32,062 nt of DNA, taken from positions 1 to 32,062 of the forward strand of contig JAJCXO010000123.1 in the NCBI GenBank assembly GCA_029263395.1. The letters run 5' to 3'. The stretch is from Acidobacteriota bacterium. GTDB taxonomy: Bacteria; Acidobacteriota; Thermoanaerobaculia; Multivoradales; J023. Numbering within the stretch: position 1 is the stretch's first letter; the number at the start of each line of letters is the position of its first letter. This document shows, one piece after another, positions 16,315 through 24,723 of the stretch. A model generated the notes under the pieces. It made no database searches, was not told the DNA's origin, and saw only the letters and a list, made by a program, of their open reading frames with translations. The position numbers and the translations under genes were made by a program.

Positions 16315-17466
16315 ATGAGCCAGCGCACCAAAGCTTTATTCGTCACCTCCTTGATACTCAACGCCCTAGGCGTGTTGTATCTCTTCCAGGTGCAGGGCGG
16401 CAGGGATTACGTGGTCGCGAAGCTACGTCCGCCGCAACATGCGGGTGACCCCGTCGACGACAAGCCAACCGACCTGCGATCGATCCGTATCACTGACGAT
16501 ATGGTCAGCGGTTTGCCGGGCTACCGCAGCACCGGGCGATTCGTCCGCCTGCCAGGTGATGTGGTCGCCAACCTACGACCCCGCCTCCAGGAAATCAGTC
16601 AGGAGCCGTCCGGCGGCAGGATTCGGTTCGAAACCGACGCTTCATCGATCCTTCTCACCGCATCCTCCCCCAACCCCGCGACGCCACATCACATGACCAG
16701 CATCATGAAAAATGGTGTCGACCTCTACGTCAACAAACTCTATTGGGGCAGCGCCTGGCCAGATGCTTCGGGAGTGATTCAACGGCAGTTCGAGTTCGAG
16801 ACCGGCGAACTATTCAACCGGATTACCCTCCACCTACCCCTTTACGAACAGATCCACATCCAGAGCATCAAAGTCCCCAAAGAAGCCAACGTTAGACCGG
16901 CCACCGATCTAGCCGACAGGGCTCCGATGGTTTTCTACGGTTCGAGCATCACCCAGGGGGGTGTCGCTTCCAATCCCGGTTTGTCTTATGCAGCGATCCT
17001 GTCACGTGCGTTGAACGTCGACTTCGTCAACCTGGGTTTTGACGGCAACGGTTTGGGGGACCTCGAGATTGCTGAGTTCATCGCCACCCTCGACGCCTCT
17101 TTGATCGTACTCGACTTCTGGGCCAACCCGTCCCCCGAGGTGTTCGAGCGGACGTTGCCGCCCTTTGCCGAAACCATTAGAAGGCGGCACAAAACCACAC
17201 CCTTGTTGGTGATCGGCCCTTTTTACAACGTCAATCGAACGCAAGAGCACCATCAAAAGCGCACCATCGCCCAGCGTTTTGTCGAGGCTCAACGGCAGGC
17301 CGGAGACGAGAACATCCACTTTTTCGATGGTCGCAGAATGCTGTCGCGAGACACCGCCTTCGGGCTGGCGGACGGCCGCCATCCCAACTCGCTGGGATTC
17401 TGGTTCTGTGCCACCGCGTTGGAGCCCACACTCAGGGAGCTGCTCGGCTTGCCTCCAGCATCTTAG
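16315..17466 (+). CDS. Membrane-anchored SGNH/GDSL esterase with N-terminal GxDLY domain
   Basis: The protein has 383 residues. One N-terminal hydrophobic segment (ALFVTSLILNALGVLYLF) anchors it outside the membrane. Residues about 50-195 form a beta-rich domain with MKNGVDLYVNKLYWG, the GxDLY signature of PF14607. The catalytic SGNH domain (Lipase_GDSL_3 type) follows: block I MVFYGSSITQGG with the nucleophile Ser, NLGFDGNGLG, VLDFWANPSPE and block V DGRHPN with the catalytic Asp/His. Relatives act on O-acetylated or other esterified sugars, which fits the adjacent divergent glycan operon. Its end overlaps the convergent nhaR-like gene by about 35 bases. Confidence 0.85.
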   Translation: MSQRTKALFVTSLILNALGVLYLFQVQGGRDYVVAKLRPPQHAGDPVDDKPTDLRSIRITDDMVSGLPGYRSTGRFVRLPGDVVANLRPRLQEISQEPSGGRIRFETDASSILLTASSPNPATPHHMTSIMKNGVDLYVNKLYWGSAWPDASGVIQRQFEFETGELFNRITLHLPLYEQIHIQSIKVPKEANVRPATDLADRAPMVFYGSSITQGGVASNPGLSYAAILSRALNVDFVNLGFDGNGLGDLEIAEFIATLDASLIVLDFWANPSPEVFERTLPPFAETIRRRHKTTPLLVIGPFYNVNRTQEHHQKRTIAQRFVEAQRQAGDENIHFFDGRRMLSRDTAFGLADGRHPNSLGFWFCATALEPTLRELLGLPPAS

Positions 17467-18310
17467 TCACCGCGGCATGTTTCACCTTGCGATCCAGGGT
17501 TGCGGCGTAGAACGAGATCTTCACTGAGTCCAGGGTACCCACCACCTGGAGTTGGTACTGATGCTGCACCTGTGGCCAGATCACCTCAGGTGTCGCCAAC
17601 AGGCCTGCTGAACGCTCGCCGAAGGCCTTGATCAACGCGCTATCGTCGAATTCTCCGACGATGTTGGGTTGGATGTTGTGCTCATCGAACCAACGATCCA
17701 ACAACGGCCGCAAGAACGAGTCGTGGGTCGGGAGCAGGAACGGTGCCCCGTCGAGCGAAGTGGGAAAACCTTCCCGGTAGCGCGCCGCCAGCGCCGGAGC
17801 GCCGAGGACGCTGAGCACCGAGCTCGACAGACGATGGGAAAAGGCTCGGATGTTCGACTCCGAGCCGACCGGGGCGTCGAGCAACACGACGTCCAAGAGG
17901 TGTAGCGCCATGTCGGCCAGCAACTTGGCGGGCCGGCCTTCCCTGCAAACCAGGCGCACACCCATTTCCACCGCCGGCTCCAAGAACCTGGTCGCCACCA
18001 ATTTGGGGACAACATCCGCAACCCCCACCGCAAGCCGCAACGGACGATGGCTACCTGGGTCCCTTAAGGTCCGCATGAGATCTTGACCGAGGGAAAAAAT
18101 CTCCTCCGCAAACCGCAACGCGGTGCGCCCCTCCTCGGACAGGACCAGGTTACGTCCCGAGCGATGGAACAACTTGGTTTGCAGATTCCTCTCGAGGGCC
18201 GAAATCTGCGAACTGATCGTCGACGACGCCACATCCAGTGTCTCCGACGCCCGGGCAATTCCGCCTTCCCGTGCGACGACCCAGAAATAGTAGAGATGGT
18301 GGTAGTTCAC
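17432..18310 (-). CDS. nhaR: NhaR-type LysR-family transcriptional regulator
   Basis: The protein has 292 residues from GTG 18310. The N-terminal NYHHLYYFWVVAREGGIARA is the winged-HTH opening of NhaR, and the effector domain has VGVADVVPKLV and VGEFDDSALIKAFGER, both close to E. coli NhaR. NhaR activates the sodium/proton antiporter gene in response to sodium, and nhaA is in this locus, transcribed in the opposite direction. An ATG at 18379 would add 23 residues (including a duplicated YVAEG) made from a 15-bp tandem repeat. I prefer GTG because it puts NYHHLYYFW at the N-terminus as in E. coli, but neither start has a clear Shine-Dalgarno. Confidence 0.85.
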   Translation of the reverse strand: MNYHHLYYFWVVAREGGIARASETLDVASSTISSQISALERNLQTKLFHRSGRNLVLSEEGRTALRFAEEIFSLGQDLMRTLRDPGSHRPLRLAVGVADVVPKLVATRFLEPAVEMGVRLVCREGRPAKLLADMALHLLDVVLLDAPVGSESNIRAFSHRLSSSVLSVLGAPALAARYREGFPTSLDGAPFLLPTHDSFLRPLLDRWFDEHNIQPNIVGEFDDSALIKAFGERSAGLLATPEVIWPQVQHQYQLQVVGTLDSVKISFYAATLDRKVKHAAVTKMLEASRAAP

Positions 18311-18336
18311 AGTTCGAGGCCTAGCAGGCCATGGAC

Positions 18337-18366
18337 CTTCTGCAACGTAACCTTCTGCAACGTAAC
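18337..18366. repeat. 15-bp tandem duplication upstream of the nhaR-like gene
   Basis: Two perfect head-to-tail copies of CTTCTGCAACGTAAC lie just before the preferred nhaR start, in the interval shared with the divergent zinc-finger/usp/nhaA genes. They may be paired binding sites for the LysR regulator, or a simple duplication within an N-terminal extension if the upstream ATG is used. Confidence 0.6.
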
Positions 18367-18472
18367 TCTTCGGTAACAACGAACGATAGTTTCGATTCTA
18401 CGCTATTGATGAATCCAACACACCGTTCTAGAATATGTGTTCGGCCGACCGTGGACCTTCCAGGAGCTTGAA

Positions 18473-18724
18473 ATGAGCGAGGACTGCGGACGCCCATTCA
18501 CCGAAACGCTGATCACCGGCTATTTGGACGGGTTCCTTTGCCCAAGTGATCGCAGGCGGGTTCGCCATCACCTACGTCGATGCCTGCCCTGTCGGCGTCT
18601 GCTCGACGACTTACGTAACCTCCGGATCGTCATGCTGCATAGCAGCCTCCCCAAACCAAACGCAGGAAACGAGCATGAAACGATTCAAGAATATCCTCGC
18701 GATCTACAACAAGGAGGTCGGTGA
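18473..18724 (+). CDS. Small zf-HC2-like zinc-finger protein
   Basis: The protein has 83 residues. C5, then TGYLDGFL, then H33-x3-C37-x2-C40 (HLRRCLPC) is the zinc-binding pattern of the zf-HC2/anti-sigma-factor N-terminal domain, where the acidic-helix segment normally contacts a sigma factor. There is no transmembrane segment and no adjacent sigma gene, so it is an orphan domain. AGGAG lies 7 bases before ATG 18473. The 3' end overlaps the universal stress protein gene by 50 bases in another frame, so the two are probably co-translated. It could sense redox state or metal and regulate this sodium/stress operon, but that is inference. Confidence 0.6.
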   Translation: MSEDCGRPFTETLITGYLDGFLCPSDRRRVRHHLRRCLPCRRLLDDLRNLRIVMLHSSLPKPNAGNEHETIQEYPRDLQQGGR

Positions 18725-19622
18725 CGAAGCGACCCTACGGCGAGCCACGTCGCTGGCCCGTAACAACCGCGCTCGATTGACAGTCGCCGAAGTTGTCGAC
18801 TTGCCCGACAGCTTGACCCGGGCTACCGACGAACCGGCGCGAAAACTCGCACGAAAGAAGATCGCCGAGCGGCGAGAACATCTCGAACGGCTCATCCTGT
18901 CGATCCGGCAAGAAGAGGTGGATGTCCGCGCCGAGGTGTTGGTGGGCACGGGATTCCTCGAAATTACTCGCGCCGTGCTCCGCGATCACCACGACTTGGT
19001 CATCATGACGGCCGAACAACCCAGCGGCCTGAGACAGTTCATGTTCGGTAGTACGTCCATGCACCTGATGCGCAAATGCCCGTGTCCCGTCTGGGTCACC
19101 AAGCCGCGTCAGAGTACCCACTACCGACGCATCTTGGCCGCCGTCGAAACGTTTTCGTCCGGCGAGCCCTACGATGCCCTCAATACGTTGATCATGGACT
19201 TGGCAACATCGCTGGCCCGCACCGAGACCGGTGAGTTGCATGTGATGCATGCCTGGGAAATGAACCCACGGGATCTCGAGACCAGTCGCTCCGAGATTTC
19301 CCCGGAGATCATGAGCCTGCTACTACAGCGTAACGAAGAGGCGCACCGGGATAGCGTCGAGGCCCTGCTGAGCGGTTACGATCTTACGGACTTGGATCAT
19401 CACGTCCACCTCGTACGGGGAGAGGCCAGAACGACAATCCCTCAACTGGCTATGGACCTCACGGCGGACGTGTTGGTGATGGGAACCGTTTGCCGCACCG
19501 GCGTGCCGGGGTTTTTCATCGGCAACACTGCCGAAGACGTGCTCAAACAGGTAAACTGCTCGGTTCTGACCGTCAAGCCGACTGGATTCGTCACCCCCGT
19601 CACGCTAGAAACTCCGGCATGA
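18675..19622 (+). CDS. Tandem-domain universal stress protein (UspE-like)
   Basis: The protein has 315 residues with two Usp domains. The first starts [20 protein letters not shown] and ends [23 protein letters not shown]. The second starts [20 protein letters not shown] and ends with the ATP-binding pattern [35 protein letters not shown], i.e. G-x2-G-x9-G followed by the final strand. AGGAAACG precedes ATG 18675. The stop overlaps the nhaA start (ATGA), so stress protein and antiporter are translationally coupled. The coupling suggests it protects against, or reports on, sodium or alkaline stress. Confidence 0.9.
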   Translation: MKRFKNILAIYNKEVGDEATLRRATSLARNNRARLTVAEVVDLPDSLTRATDEPARKLARKKIAERREHLERLILSIRQEEVDVRAEVLVGTGFLEITRAVLRDHHDLVIMTAEQPSGLRQFMFGSTSMHLMRKCPCPVWVTKPRQSTHYRRILAAVETFSSGEPYDALNTLIMDLATSLARTETGELHVMHAWEMNPRDLETSRSEISPEIMSLLLQRNEEAHRDSVEALLSGYDLTDLDHHVHLVRGEARTTIPQLAMDLTADVLVMGTVCRTGVPGFFIGNTAEDVLKQVNCSVLTVKPTGFVTPVTLETPA

Positions 19623-20836
19623 ACTTGAAACAGCTGATGAAGTCGGAGGCCGCCAGCGGTGTGCTGTTGGTGGCGGCGGCGGCGCTCGCCTTGGTGGCTG
19701 CCAACAGCCCCCTCGCCGGCTTGTACGGCGGCTTTCTCGACGTGCCAGTCGAGGTGCGCATCGGCACCTTGGAGCTCGCCAAGCCGCTGCTGCTGTGGAT
19801 CAACGATGGCTTGATGGCAATCTTCTTCCTGCTGATAGGGCTCGAAGTCAAACGTGAAGTACTAGCCGGGCAGCTGTCGAAGCCTTCGCAGGCGGTGCTG
19901 CCAATCGCCGCCGCCATCGGCGGCATGTCGGTGCCGGCGATGTTTTACGTCGCCGTCAACTGGGGTGACACCGACGCCCTCGCCGGTTGGGCGGTGCCTA
20001 CCGCCACCGACATCGCCTTCGCCCTCGGCGTGCTCGCGCTGCTGGGAGACCGCGTGCCAGCGGCGCTCAAGATATTCCTGCTGGCGCTCGCGATCCTCGA
20101 CGACCTGGGCGCCATCGTCATCATTGCGATCTTCTACTCTGGTGCCGTCTCGGTGACCTCGCTGTTGCTGGCAGCGGCGGCGCTCGTGGTGCTGACGTTG
20201 CTCAATCGCAAAGGTGTGACAGCGATCGCTCCCTACGGCCTCATCGGTCTCTTGATGTGGGTCTTCGTGTTGAAGTCAGGCGTCCACGCCACCCTCGCCG
20301 GCGTTGCCCTCGCCTTCGCGATTCCACTCCGCACCAAAAACCCCGACTATTCTCCGCTCAAGCGGCTCGAGCATAGCCTCCATCCCTGGGTAACTTACGG
20401 CATCATGCCGGTTTTTGCCTTCGCCAACGCTGGCGTCTCGCTGGCGGGCTTCAACGTCAGCCGAGTCCTCGAACCGGTGACCCTCGGCGTCATCCTCGGT
20501 CTGGTGCTCGGCAAACAGCTTGGGGTCTTCGGGTTTTCGTGGTTGGTGGTCAAGGCAGGATTCGCCCGCCTGCCAACCGGTGCAACCTGGCTGCAGGTTT
20601 ACGGCGTTTCGATCCTCTGCGGTATCGGCTTCACCATGAGTCTATTCATCGGCTCGTTGGCCTTCGAACACCTACCGCGCACCGACTTCCTGATCGCCAA
20701 TCGCATCGGCATCCTGATCGGCTCGCTGATCGCCGCGCTGGTCGGTTATGCCGTGCTCTATTCAGCCTCCAAGGCCCGACCGGTGGGCGAGAGCTCAAGA
20801 CTCGAAGAGGTCGCGCTCGAGGGTGCGTCTACCTAA
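19619..20836 (+). CDS. nhaA: Na+/H+ antiporter NhaA
   Basis: A 405-residue inner-membrane antiporter that exports sodium in exchange for protons. NhaA signatures are present: [56 protein letters not shown] with the equivalent of Asp133, [17 protein letters not shown] with the paired ion-binding aspartates (Asp163/164 in E. coli), and [17 protein letters not shown] near the end. I chose ATG 19619 because [17 protein letters not shown] is a typical NhaA N-terminus and it overlaps the usp stop by 4 bases. Together with the nhaR-like gene this is a complete sodium-response unit. Confidence 0.96.
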   Translation: MNLKQLMKSEAASGVLLVAAAALALVAANSPLAGLYGGFLDVPVEVRIGTLELAKPLLLWINDGLMAIFFLLIGLEVKREVLAGQLSKPSQAVLPIAAAIGGMSVPAMFYVAVNWGDTDALAGWAVPTATDIAFALGVLALLGDRVPAALKIFLLALAILDDLGAIVIIAIFYSGAVSVTSLLLAAAALVVLTLLNRKGVTAIAPYGLIGLLMWVFVLKSGVHATLAGVALAFAIPLRTKNPDYSPLKRLEHSLHPWVTYGIMPVFAFANAGVSLAGFNVSRVLEPVTLGVILGLVLGKQLGVFGFSWLVVKAGFARLPTGATWLQVYGVSILCGIGFTMSLFIGSLAFEHLPRTDFLIANRIGILIGSLIAALVGYAVLYSASKARPVGESSRLEEVALEGAST

Positions 20837-20856
20837 CCCACCGCATCTGATGATGC

Positions 20857-21152
20857 TTGGCCAACTGTCCAAGCGCTCGAAAGAGCCTCTAGAGTGAGCG
20901 TGGACAACTGTCCAACCGCTCGCCAGAGCCTCTAGAGTGAGGTTGGACGCTCCAGAATTCTTCGCGAGAACCTCTTGAGCGAGGTTGGACGCTCCAGAAT
21001 GCCACCCTTTTGTCTAAAACGAGGGGTTGGACACTCGCAACCCCATTTCATAGCCGCCCAGTCCCCTTTGGACATTTATCCAAACGCGTCCTAGAGCCTC
21101 ATGGCGAGGCACGATGGGTGTCCAAGTTCGCGCAATAGCCTCTCGCGTGTTG
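20857..21152. repeat. Degenerate tandem repeat array, period 41-43 bp (array 1)
   Basis: TTGGAC-type motifs recur with starts near 20858, 20901, 20944, 20986, 21028 and 21069, i.e. steps of 43, 43, 42, 42 and 41, with a decayed seventh unit near 21119. The best units pair TGGACAACTGTCCA with a second conserved block GAGCCTCTAGAGTGAG. Steps that are not constant multiples of three exclude a coding repeat. The array fills the gap between the convergent ends of nhaA and hipA. The remaining 21153-21290 shows no gene I can support. Confidence 0.75.
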
Positions 21153-21290
21153 TTCGCAAACCGCAACACGCCACAGATCGGCGATACACCGAGAGTTCCG
21201 AGCATCAACACCGGAGTTTTTGTCAAACAACGAGGGCTGGCAATCCGCTCTGAGGGCAAAAACAGCGGCGAGACCTCGTCGTCAGCTGTC

Positions 21291-22520
21291 CTAGAGACGC
21301 GAAACGCACTTTTGAATCGCCGTCTTTACCACCAAACTCATCTGTTTGCCCACTCCAGCCCTCGACGCGTGCTCCATCCACCCACCAACGGCAGCAGCAA
21401 CCTGGTCGAAGATCGATTCGGCATCCCGATTGGAGAGGCTGACCGGCCCAGCCAACCGCAGGAGGTGGTCTCGAGCGGGCTCCTTACCTTCGCCTGCAAT
21501 GGTCATTGAGTGCTCGCCACCTGGACCGGGTGCGTAGACGAGATCGTAGGCCGGAGCTAAACACCACTCGCCAGCGCGGCTCATGCAGAACGCGAAGTTC
21601 TTCACATGATCGTCTCGGTTGTGGGTGAGGACATTGAAGACCATTCGCCGGTAACACTCGACCACATCCTGATGATTCTGAGTCAGAACCTGGGTGACCT
21701 CGAGCAATTGTTGGTAGTCACAACTCGGGATACGAAAGTCGGTATGGATGAGGTTGCCGAAGGTGTGCATGTGGGTACGCTGGTTTTGGTGGCGATCAAA
21801 ACGTTCGACGCCGAAAAATTGATCTCCTTGCTCGGTCTCGAACAACCGGGTTCGAGGCATCGAGATTCCGGCAGCCCTGGCCATCTCGGAGTAGGCAAGC
21901 TCGATGGGCCCGGCGTCCGGCGGATCCTCGCGACTCGTAAACTTGACGATCCAGTGTTCGGCACCAAGTGGCAGATCGTCCTCGCCCGAAAAGATCGTGT
22001 CATCATGCACGCCGACGAGGACCTTGGGGCGGGCACCGCCAGGACTACCGCCAGCTCGCAACAACTGGGGTAGAACCTCTTGGCTGCTGCCGGCCAGCAC
22101 CTGTCGTGAAGCCTCTGAAGCGGCATGTAGATCGATCATCGCGGCATTACCAGACGCCGGATCGGACGGTGGATGGTAGGTCAAGGCCCCCATCGTCCGG
22201 CTACCGAGGTAGGCCAGACGATCGAGCGGCGAAACTTCGGAGAGACCCGATCCTCGCTGACGGAAGAACCGATCCATCAGCATTAAACCCCAGCCATCTG
22301 GCAGGGAGTCATCGAACAGGCCAAAGAGGGGACCGAAGTCGAGATCGCGGTGCTGAATGAGCCCTGCCTGTGGCGGCAGCTTGAATGGGGAGAGCCACAG
22401 CGGGTCGCGCAAGAACTCAGCGTCATACTCGAAGAACACTTGGCGTTGGTTCTCTGCCAGACGACCGACCACCCGCTCGTCGCCAGGGCCATGCACCAAC
22501 CGGACCTCGAGCTTTTTCAT
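21291..22520 (-). CDS. hipA: HipA-family kinase toxin
   Basis: This 409-residue kinase probably phosphorylates a translation factor such as an aminoacyl-tRNA synthetase when not held by HipB. The HipA N-terminal domain contains FDDSLPDGWGLMLMDRFF. The core has GGSPGGARPKVLVG (157-170) with the Ser/Gly loop, HWIVKFTSRED, the catalytic-loop block NVLTHNRDDHVKNFAF (D303), and metal-binding LAPAYDLVYAPG (D326). All key residues are present, so it looks functional. It starts 4 bases inside the antitoxin gene (ATGA). Its 3' end faces array 1. Confidence 0.9.
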   Translation of the reverse strand: MKKLEVRLVHGPGDERVVGRLAENQRQVFFEYDAEFLRDPLWLSPFKLPPQAGLIQHRDLDFGPLFGLFDDSLPDGWGLMLMDRFFRQRGSGLSEVSPLDRLAYLGSRTMGALTYHPPSDPASGNAAMIDLHAASEASRQVLAGSSQEVLPQLLRAGGSPGGARPKVLVGVHDDTIFSGEDDLPLGAEHWIVKFTSREDPPDAGPIELAYSEMARAAGISMPRTRLFETEQGDQFFGVERFDRHQNQRTHMHTFGNLIHTDFRIPSCDYQQLLEVTQVLTQNHQDVVECYRRMVFNVLTHNRDDHVKNFAFCMSRAGEWCLAPAYDLVYAPGPGGEHSMTIAGEGKEPARDHLLRLAGPVSLSNRDAESIFDQVAAAVGGWMEHASRAGVGKQMSLVVKTAIQKCVSRL

Positions 22521-22822
22521 AGGCGACCGCGCTTGCGTTCGCGTTTCTCTTCGCTGGCTTCCAACTCAGCCAGAGAACGAGCGCGTGGTTGCTGGAAGAG
22601 AGCTTCGAAGTCACCCAGGCGATCCAGCGCCATGGCAATCTTCAGCAGGCTTTCGAGCGAAACCCGCCCGGTGGTCTCGAACCGTCTGAGCGACCCCAGG
22701 CTGACCCCAGACCTCTCGGCCAACGTCACCTGCCGCCAGCCTCGCACAAGTCGCAACTCGCGAACTCGATTGGCCAAGGCTAAGCGGACTTTCTCAGGGG
22801 AATGGAGCGCAAATCGGGACAT
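22517..22822 (-). CDS. hipB: HipB-type XRE-family antitoxin
   Basis: The protein has 101 residues. A helix-turn-helix of the Cro/CI kind covers about residues 12-70: LANRVRELRLVRGWRQVTLAERSGVSLGSLRRFETTG, with recognition helix SLGSLRRFE. A basic C-terminal tail (EEKRERKRGRL) follows. It would neutralise HipA and repress the operon. It lies immediately upstream of hipA with a 4-base overlap. The AT-rich stretch with inverted repeats upstream is the likely operator. Confidence 0.88.
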   Translation of the reverse strand: MSRFALHSPEKVRLALANRVRELRLVRGWRQVTLAERSGVSLGSLRRFETTGRVSLESLLKIAMALDRLGDFEALFQQPRARSLAELEASEEKRERKRGRL

Positions 22823-22865
22823 TCGAAGCTTCAGTCGTCTCTTTATTAATGCTCTTATTTGAGCG

Positions 22866-22896
22866 ATTACTAGATAATATCGATTCTATCACTAAT
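22866..22896 (-). promoter_or_regulatory. Probable hipBA operator/promoter region
   Basis: A sharply AT-rich block in an otherwise GC-rich window holds an imperfect palindrome: ATTACTAGATA and its counterpart TATCACTAAT flank a central ATCGAT. Several TATTAT/TTAATA-like boxes nearby could serve as -10 elements for leftward transcription of hipBA, but I cannot single one out. The rest of the 337-base gap (22823-23159) before the lipase gene shows no gene. Confidence 0.45.
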
Positions 22897-23159
22897 AAAT
22901 TAGCGCTTAAGCCCCAGGCATCAACCCATGCACTTCAAACCTTGAAGCCCAGCCACCGACCTAGGTTATTCCTACGACACCGTCCGATCACGGGTGCGTG
23001 GTGGGGCTGGCGATCGGGCTGGCGTCGACCTCCGAGTACGTCTTCTCGTCCGTATCGGCCGCGCAGCCGATCTGAGAAAACGGGAGGACTTGGTCGATTT
23101 CACCTCCGGCTTGCGCTGTAGTTGTTGCAAGGAGGGTAACCAGCACACAGGAGAGTTCG

Positions 23160-24593
23160 ATGTCGAAACCCACGATCTACATTCCAGGCCTGCCAGGGAG
23201 CAATCTTCTCGACAGTCACACGGAGAAAAAGCTCTTCCTCAACATCCCGGGACTACTGTCGCCAGCGAAAAAGAAGGAGATTCTGCGACGCCTCAGAGGG
23301 CCCGACGACCTAGTGAAGGGTGACGACGTAGTAGCCGGCATCCCGATCCGACGGGCGGCGAAACTTCTGTTTCTGGACCTCGCCAAGCAGGCCGACTCGC
23401 TCTACGACATCTTGGAAGGAATAGGCAGCGAACCAGCGAAGTTCGGTTGGGACTGGCGCCGGCCGGTCTACGATCAACCGATGCTGGACAGGCTCGAAGG
23501 GGCAATCTTACGGCTGCATCAGGTCACACAGCAGCGGGTGATCGTAGTTGCCCACTCGACCGGTGGTCTGGTGATCCGCCGCCTGCTCGAGGAGAGAAGC
23601 GGCAACGCCAACCTGCTGCAATGTATCGAGCGCATCATCGCCTTCGGCGTGCCGTGGGCCGGTACTCTGAAGTCCTTCACTTTCTTGGACGCCCAGGACA
23701 GCTTTGCCCTCGGCTTGGTCAATCGCACGCAGGCGCAGAATCTCCTCGCCCACTCCTGGGCGGCCTTTGATCTGTTGCCCCCCGACCCGGCAAAAACCAA
23801 CATGACCGATGCGGCGGGAAGGCCGCTGAATCTCGTGGTCGACGGCAATGGCAACCAGATTAGCCCGTTGATCGAACGCGATTGGTATCCTGCCGCACTC
23901 AGACATGTGATGACTCTGCGCGCCGACGGTGCGGATCACCAGCTGGGGCGTCGGTTGTCGTCTTTCAATCTGCCAGCACCCGGGATTCCGGTGACCAACG
24001 TCGTCGGCTGGGGCACTGCCACTACGCTCCAGGCGCGGATCCTCGGCACCGGTGCCGGTCAGAGCGTGGAGTTTATCGACGGCAAGGGGGATCGGACTCT
24101 TGATGGTGGTGACGGCACAGTGCCTCGAGTGTCGGCGGCCTGGCTGCGCGGGCCAGAGGTGAACACCTATCATGTGCCGGTGGGCATCGTTCCGGGCGCC
24201 ACCAAGCATCCCCACGGAGTGCTGTGGCGCAACCCCGGCGGCCGCAACCTGCTGCGGCATTTTGTCGGAGGCAGACCCCTCGAGCCGTTTCTCTACGGAG
24301 CGGTTGACGACAGCGATTTCTTCGGAGGCAACTCGGTTCGACTGCGGGCGGTTGCACTAGCCGGCGACGGCCGGCCACTGGCCAACGCCAGCGTCCGCAC
24401 CCTCGACTTGACCAGCGGACCGCCTATCACCAAATCCTTCGATCCGGCCGACGACGGTCGCCTCATGATGACCATCCCACGGAACCGGATCCCCAAGGTT
24501 GGCACTCAGTTGCGGCGCTTCCGAATCGAGATTCGAGGCCGGGTTAACGGCCAAGACCAGGTCGAGAGCCGCCTATTCTTCGTGCGGCTTTGA
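23160..24593 (+). CDS. LCAT-like alpha/beta-hydrolase (phospholipase/acyltransferase)
   Basis: The protein has 477 residues. TIYIPGLPGSNL at the N-terminus, FGWDWRRPV (95-103), the nucleophile elbow VVAHSTGGLV with S133, GGDGTVP with D318, and a C-terminal His in KHPHGVLW complete the triad and layout of lecithin:cholesterol acyltransferase-type lipases. About 100 extra C-terminal residues (VRLRAVALAGDGRPLANASV and on) look like a beta-sandwich accessory domain. No signal peptide is visible, so it acts in the cytosol or leaves by a route not evident here. AGGAGA lies before ATG 23160. The substrate could be a phospholipid or a polyester. Confidence 0.8.
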   Translation: MSKPTIYIPGLPGSNLLDSHTEKKLFLNIPGLLSPAKKKEILRRLRGPDDLVKGDDVVAGIPIRRAAKLLFLDLAKQADSLYDILEGIGSEPAKFGWDWRRPVYDQPMLDRLEGAILRLHQVTQQRVIVVAHSTGGLVIRRLLEERSGNANLLQCIERIIAFGVPWAGTLKSFTFLDAQDSFALGLVNRTQAQNLLAHSWAAFDLLPPDPAKTNMTDAAGRPLNLVVDGNGNQISPLIERDWYPAALRHVMTLRADGADHQLGRRLSSFNLPAPGIPVTNVVGWGTATTLQARILGTGAGQSVEFIDGKGDRTLDGGDGTVPRVSAAWLRGPEVNTYHVPVGIVPGATKHPHGVLWRNPGGRNLLRHFVGGRPLEPFLYGAVDDSDFFGGNSVRLRAVALAGDGRPLANASVRTLDLTSGPPITKSFDPADDGRLMMTIPRNRIPKVGTQLRRFRIEIRGRVNGQDQVESRLFFVRL

Positions 24594-24630
24594 ACGGATA
24601 TTGACGACCCTGGCGTCGTCGGTCCGGCAA

Positions 24631-24679
24631 CTGGGATGAGGACGCTGTCTCCGAGCTCATAGATCGTCGTAGACGGCAT
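24631..24679 (-). pseudogene. 5' remnant of a MazF/PemK toxin gene
   Basis: Leftward from ATG 24679 the first 24 bases are identical to the start of the intact toxin gene at 26462. The next about 20 remain similar (MPSTTIYELGDSVLIPV against MPSTTIYEFGDIVLVPF), then similarity stops. No antitoxin is attached. It is a scrap of a second module left by recombination or deletion next to the PIN-toxin gene. Confidence 0.7.
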
Positions 24680-24723
24680 CGAGCTGCGAGACGTCATGCT
24701 GGCGTATGTGCTAGCATAGTGTT

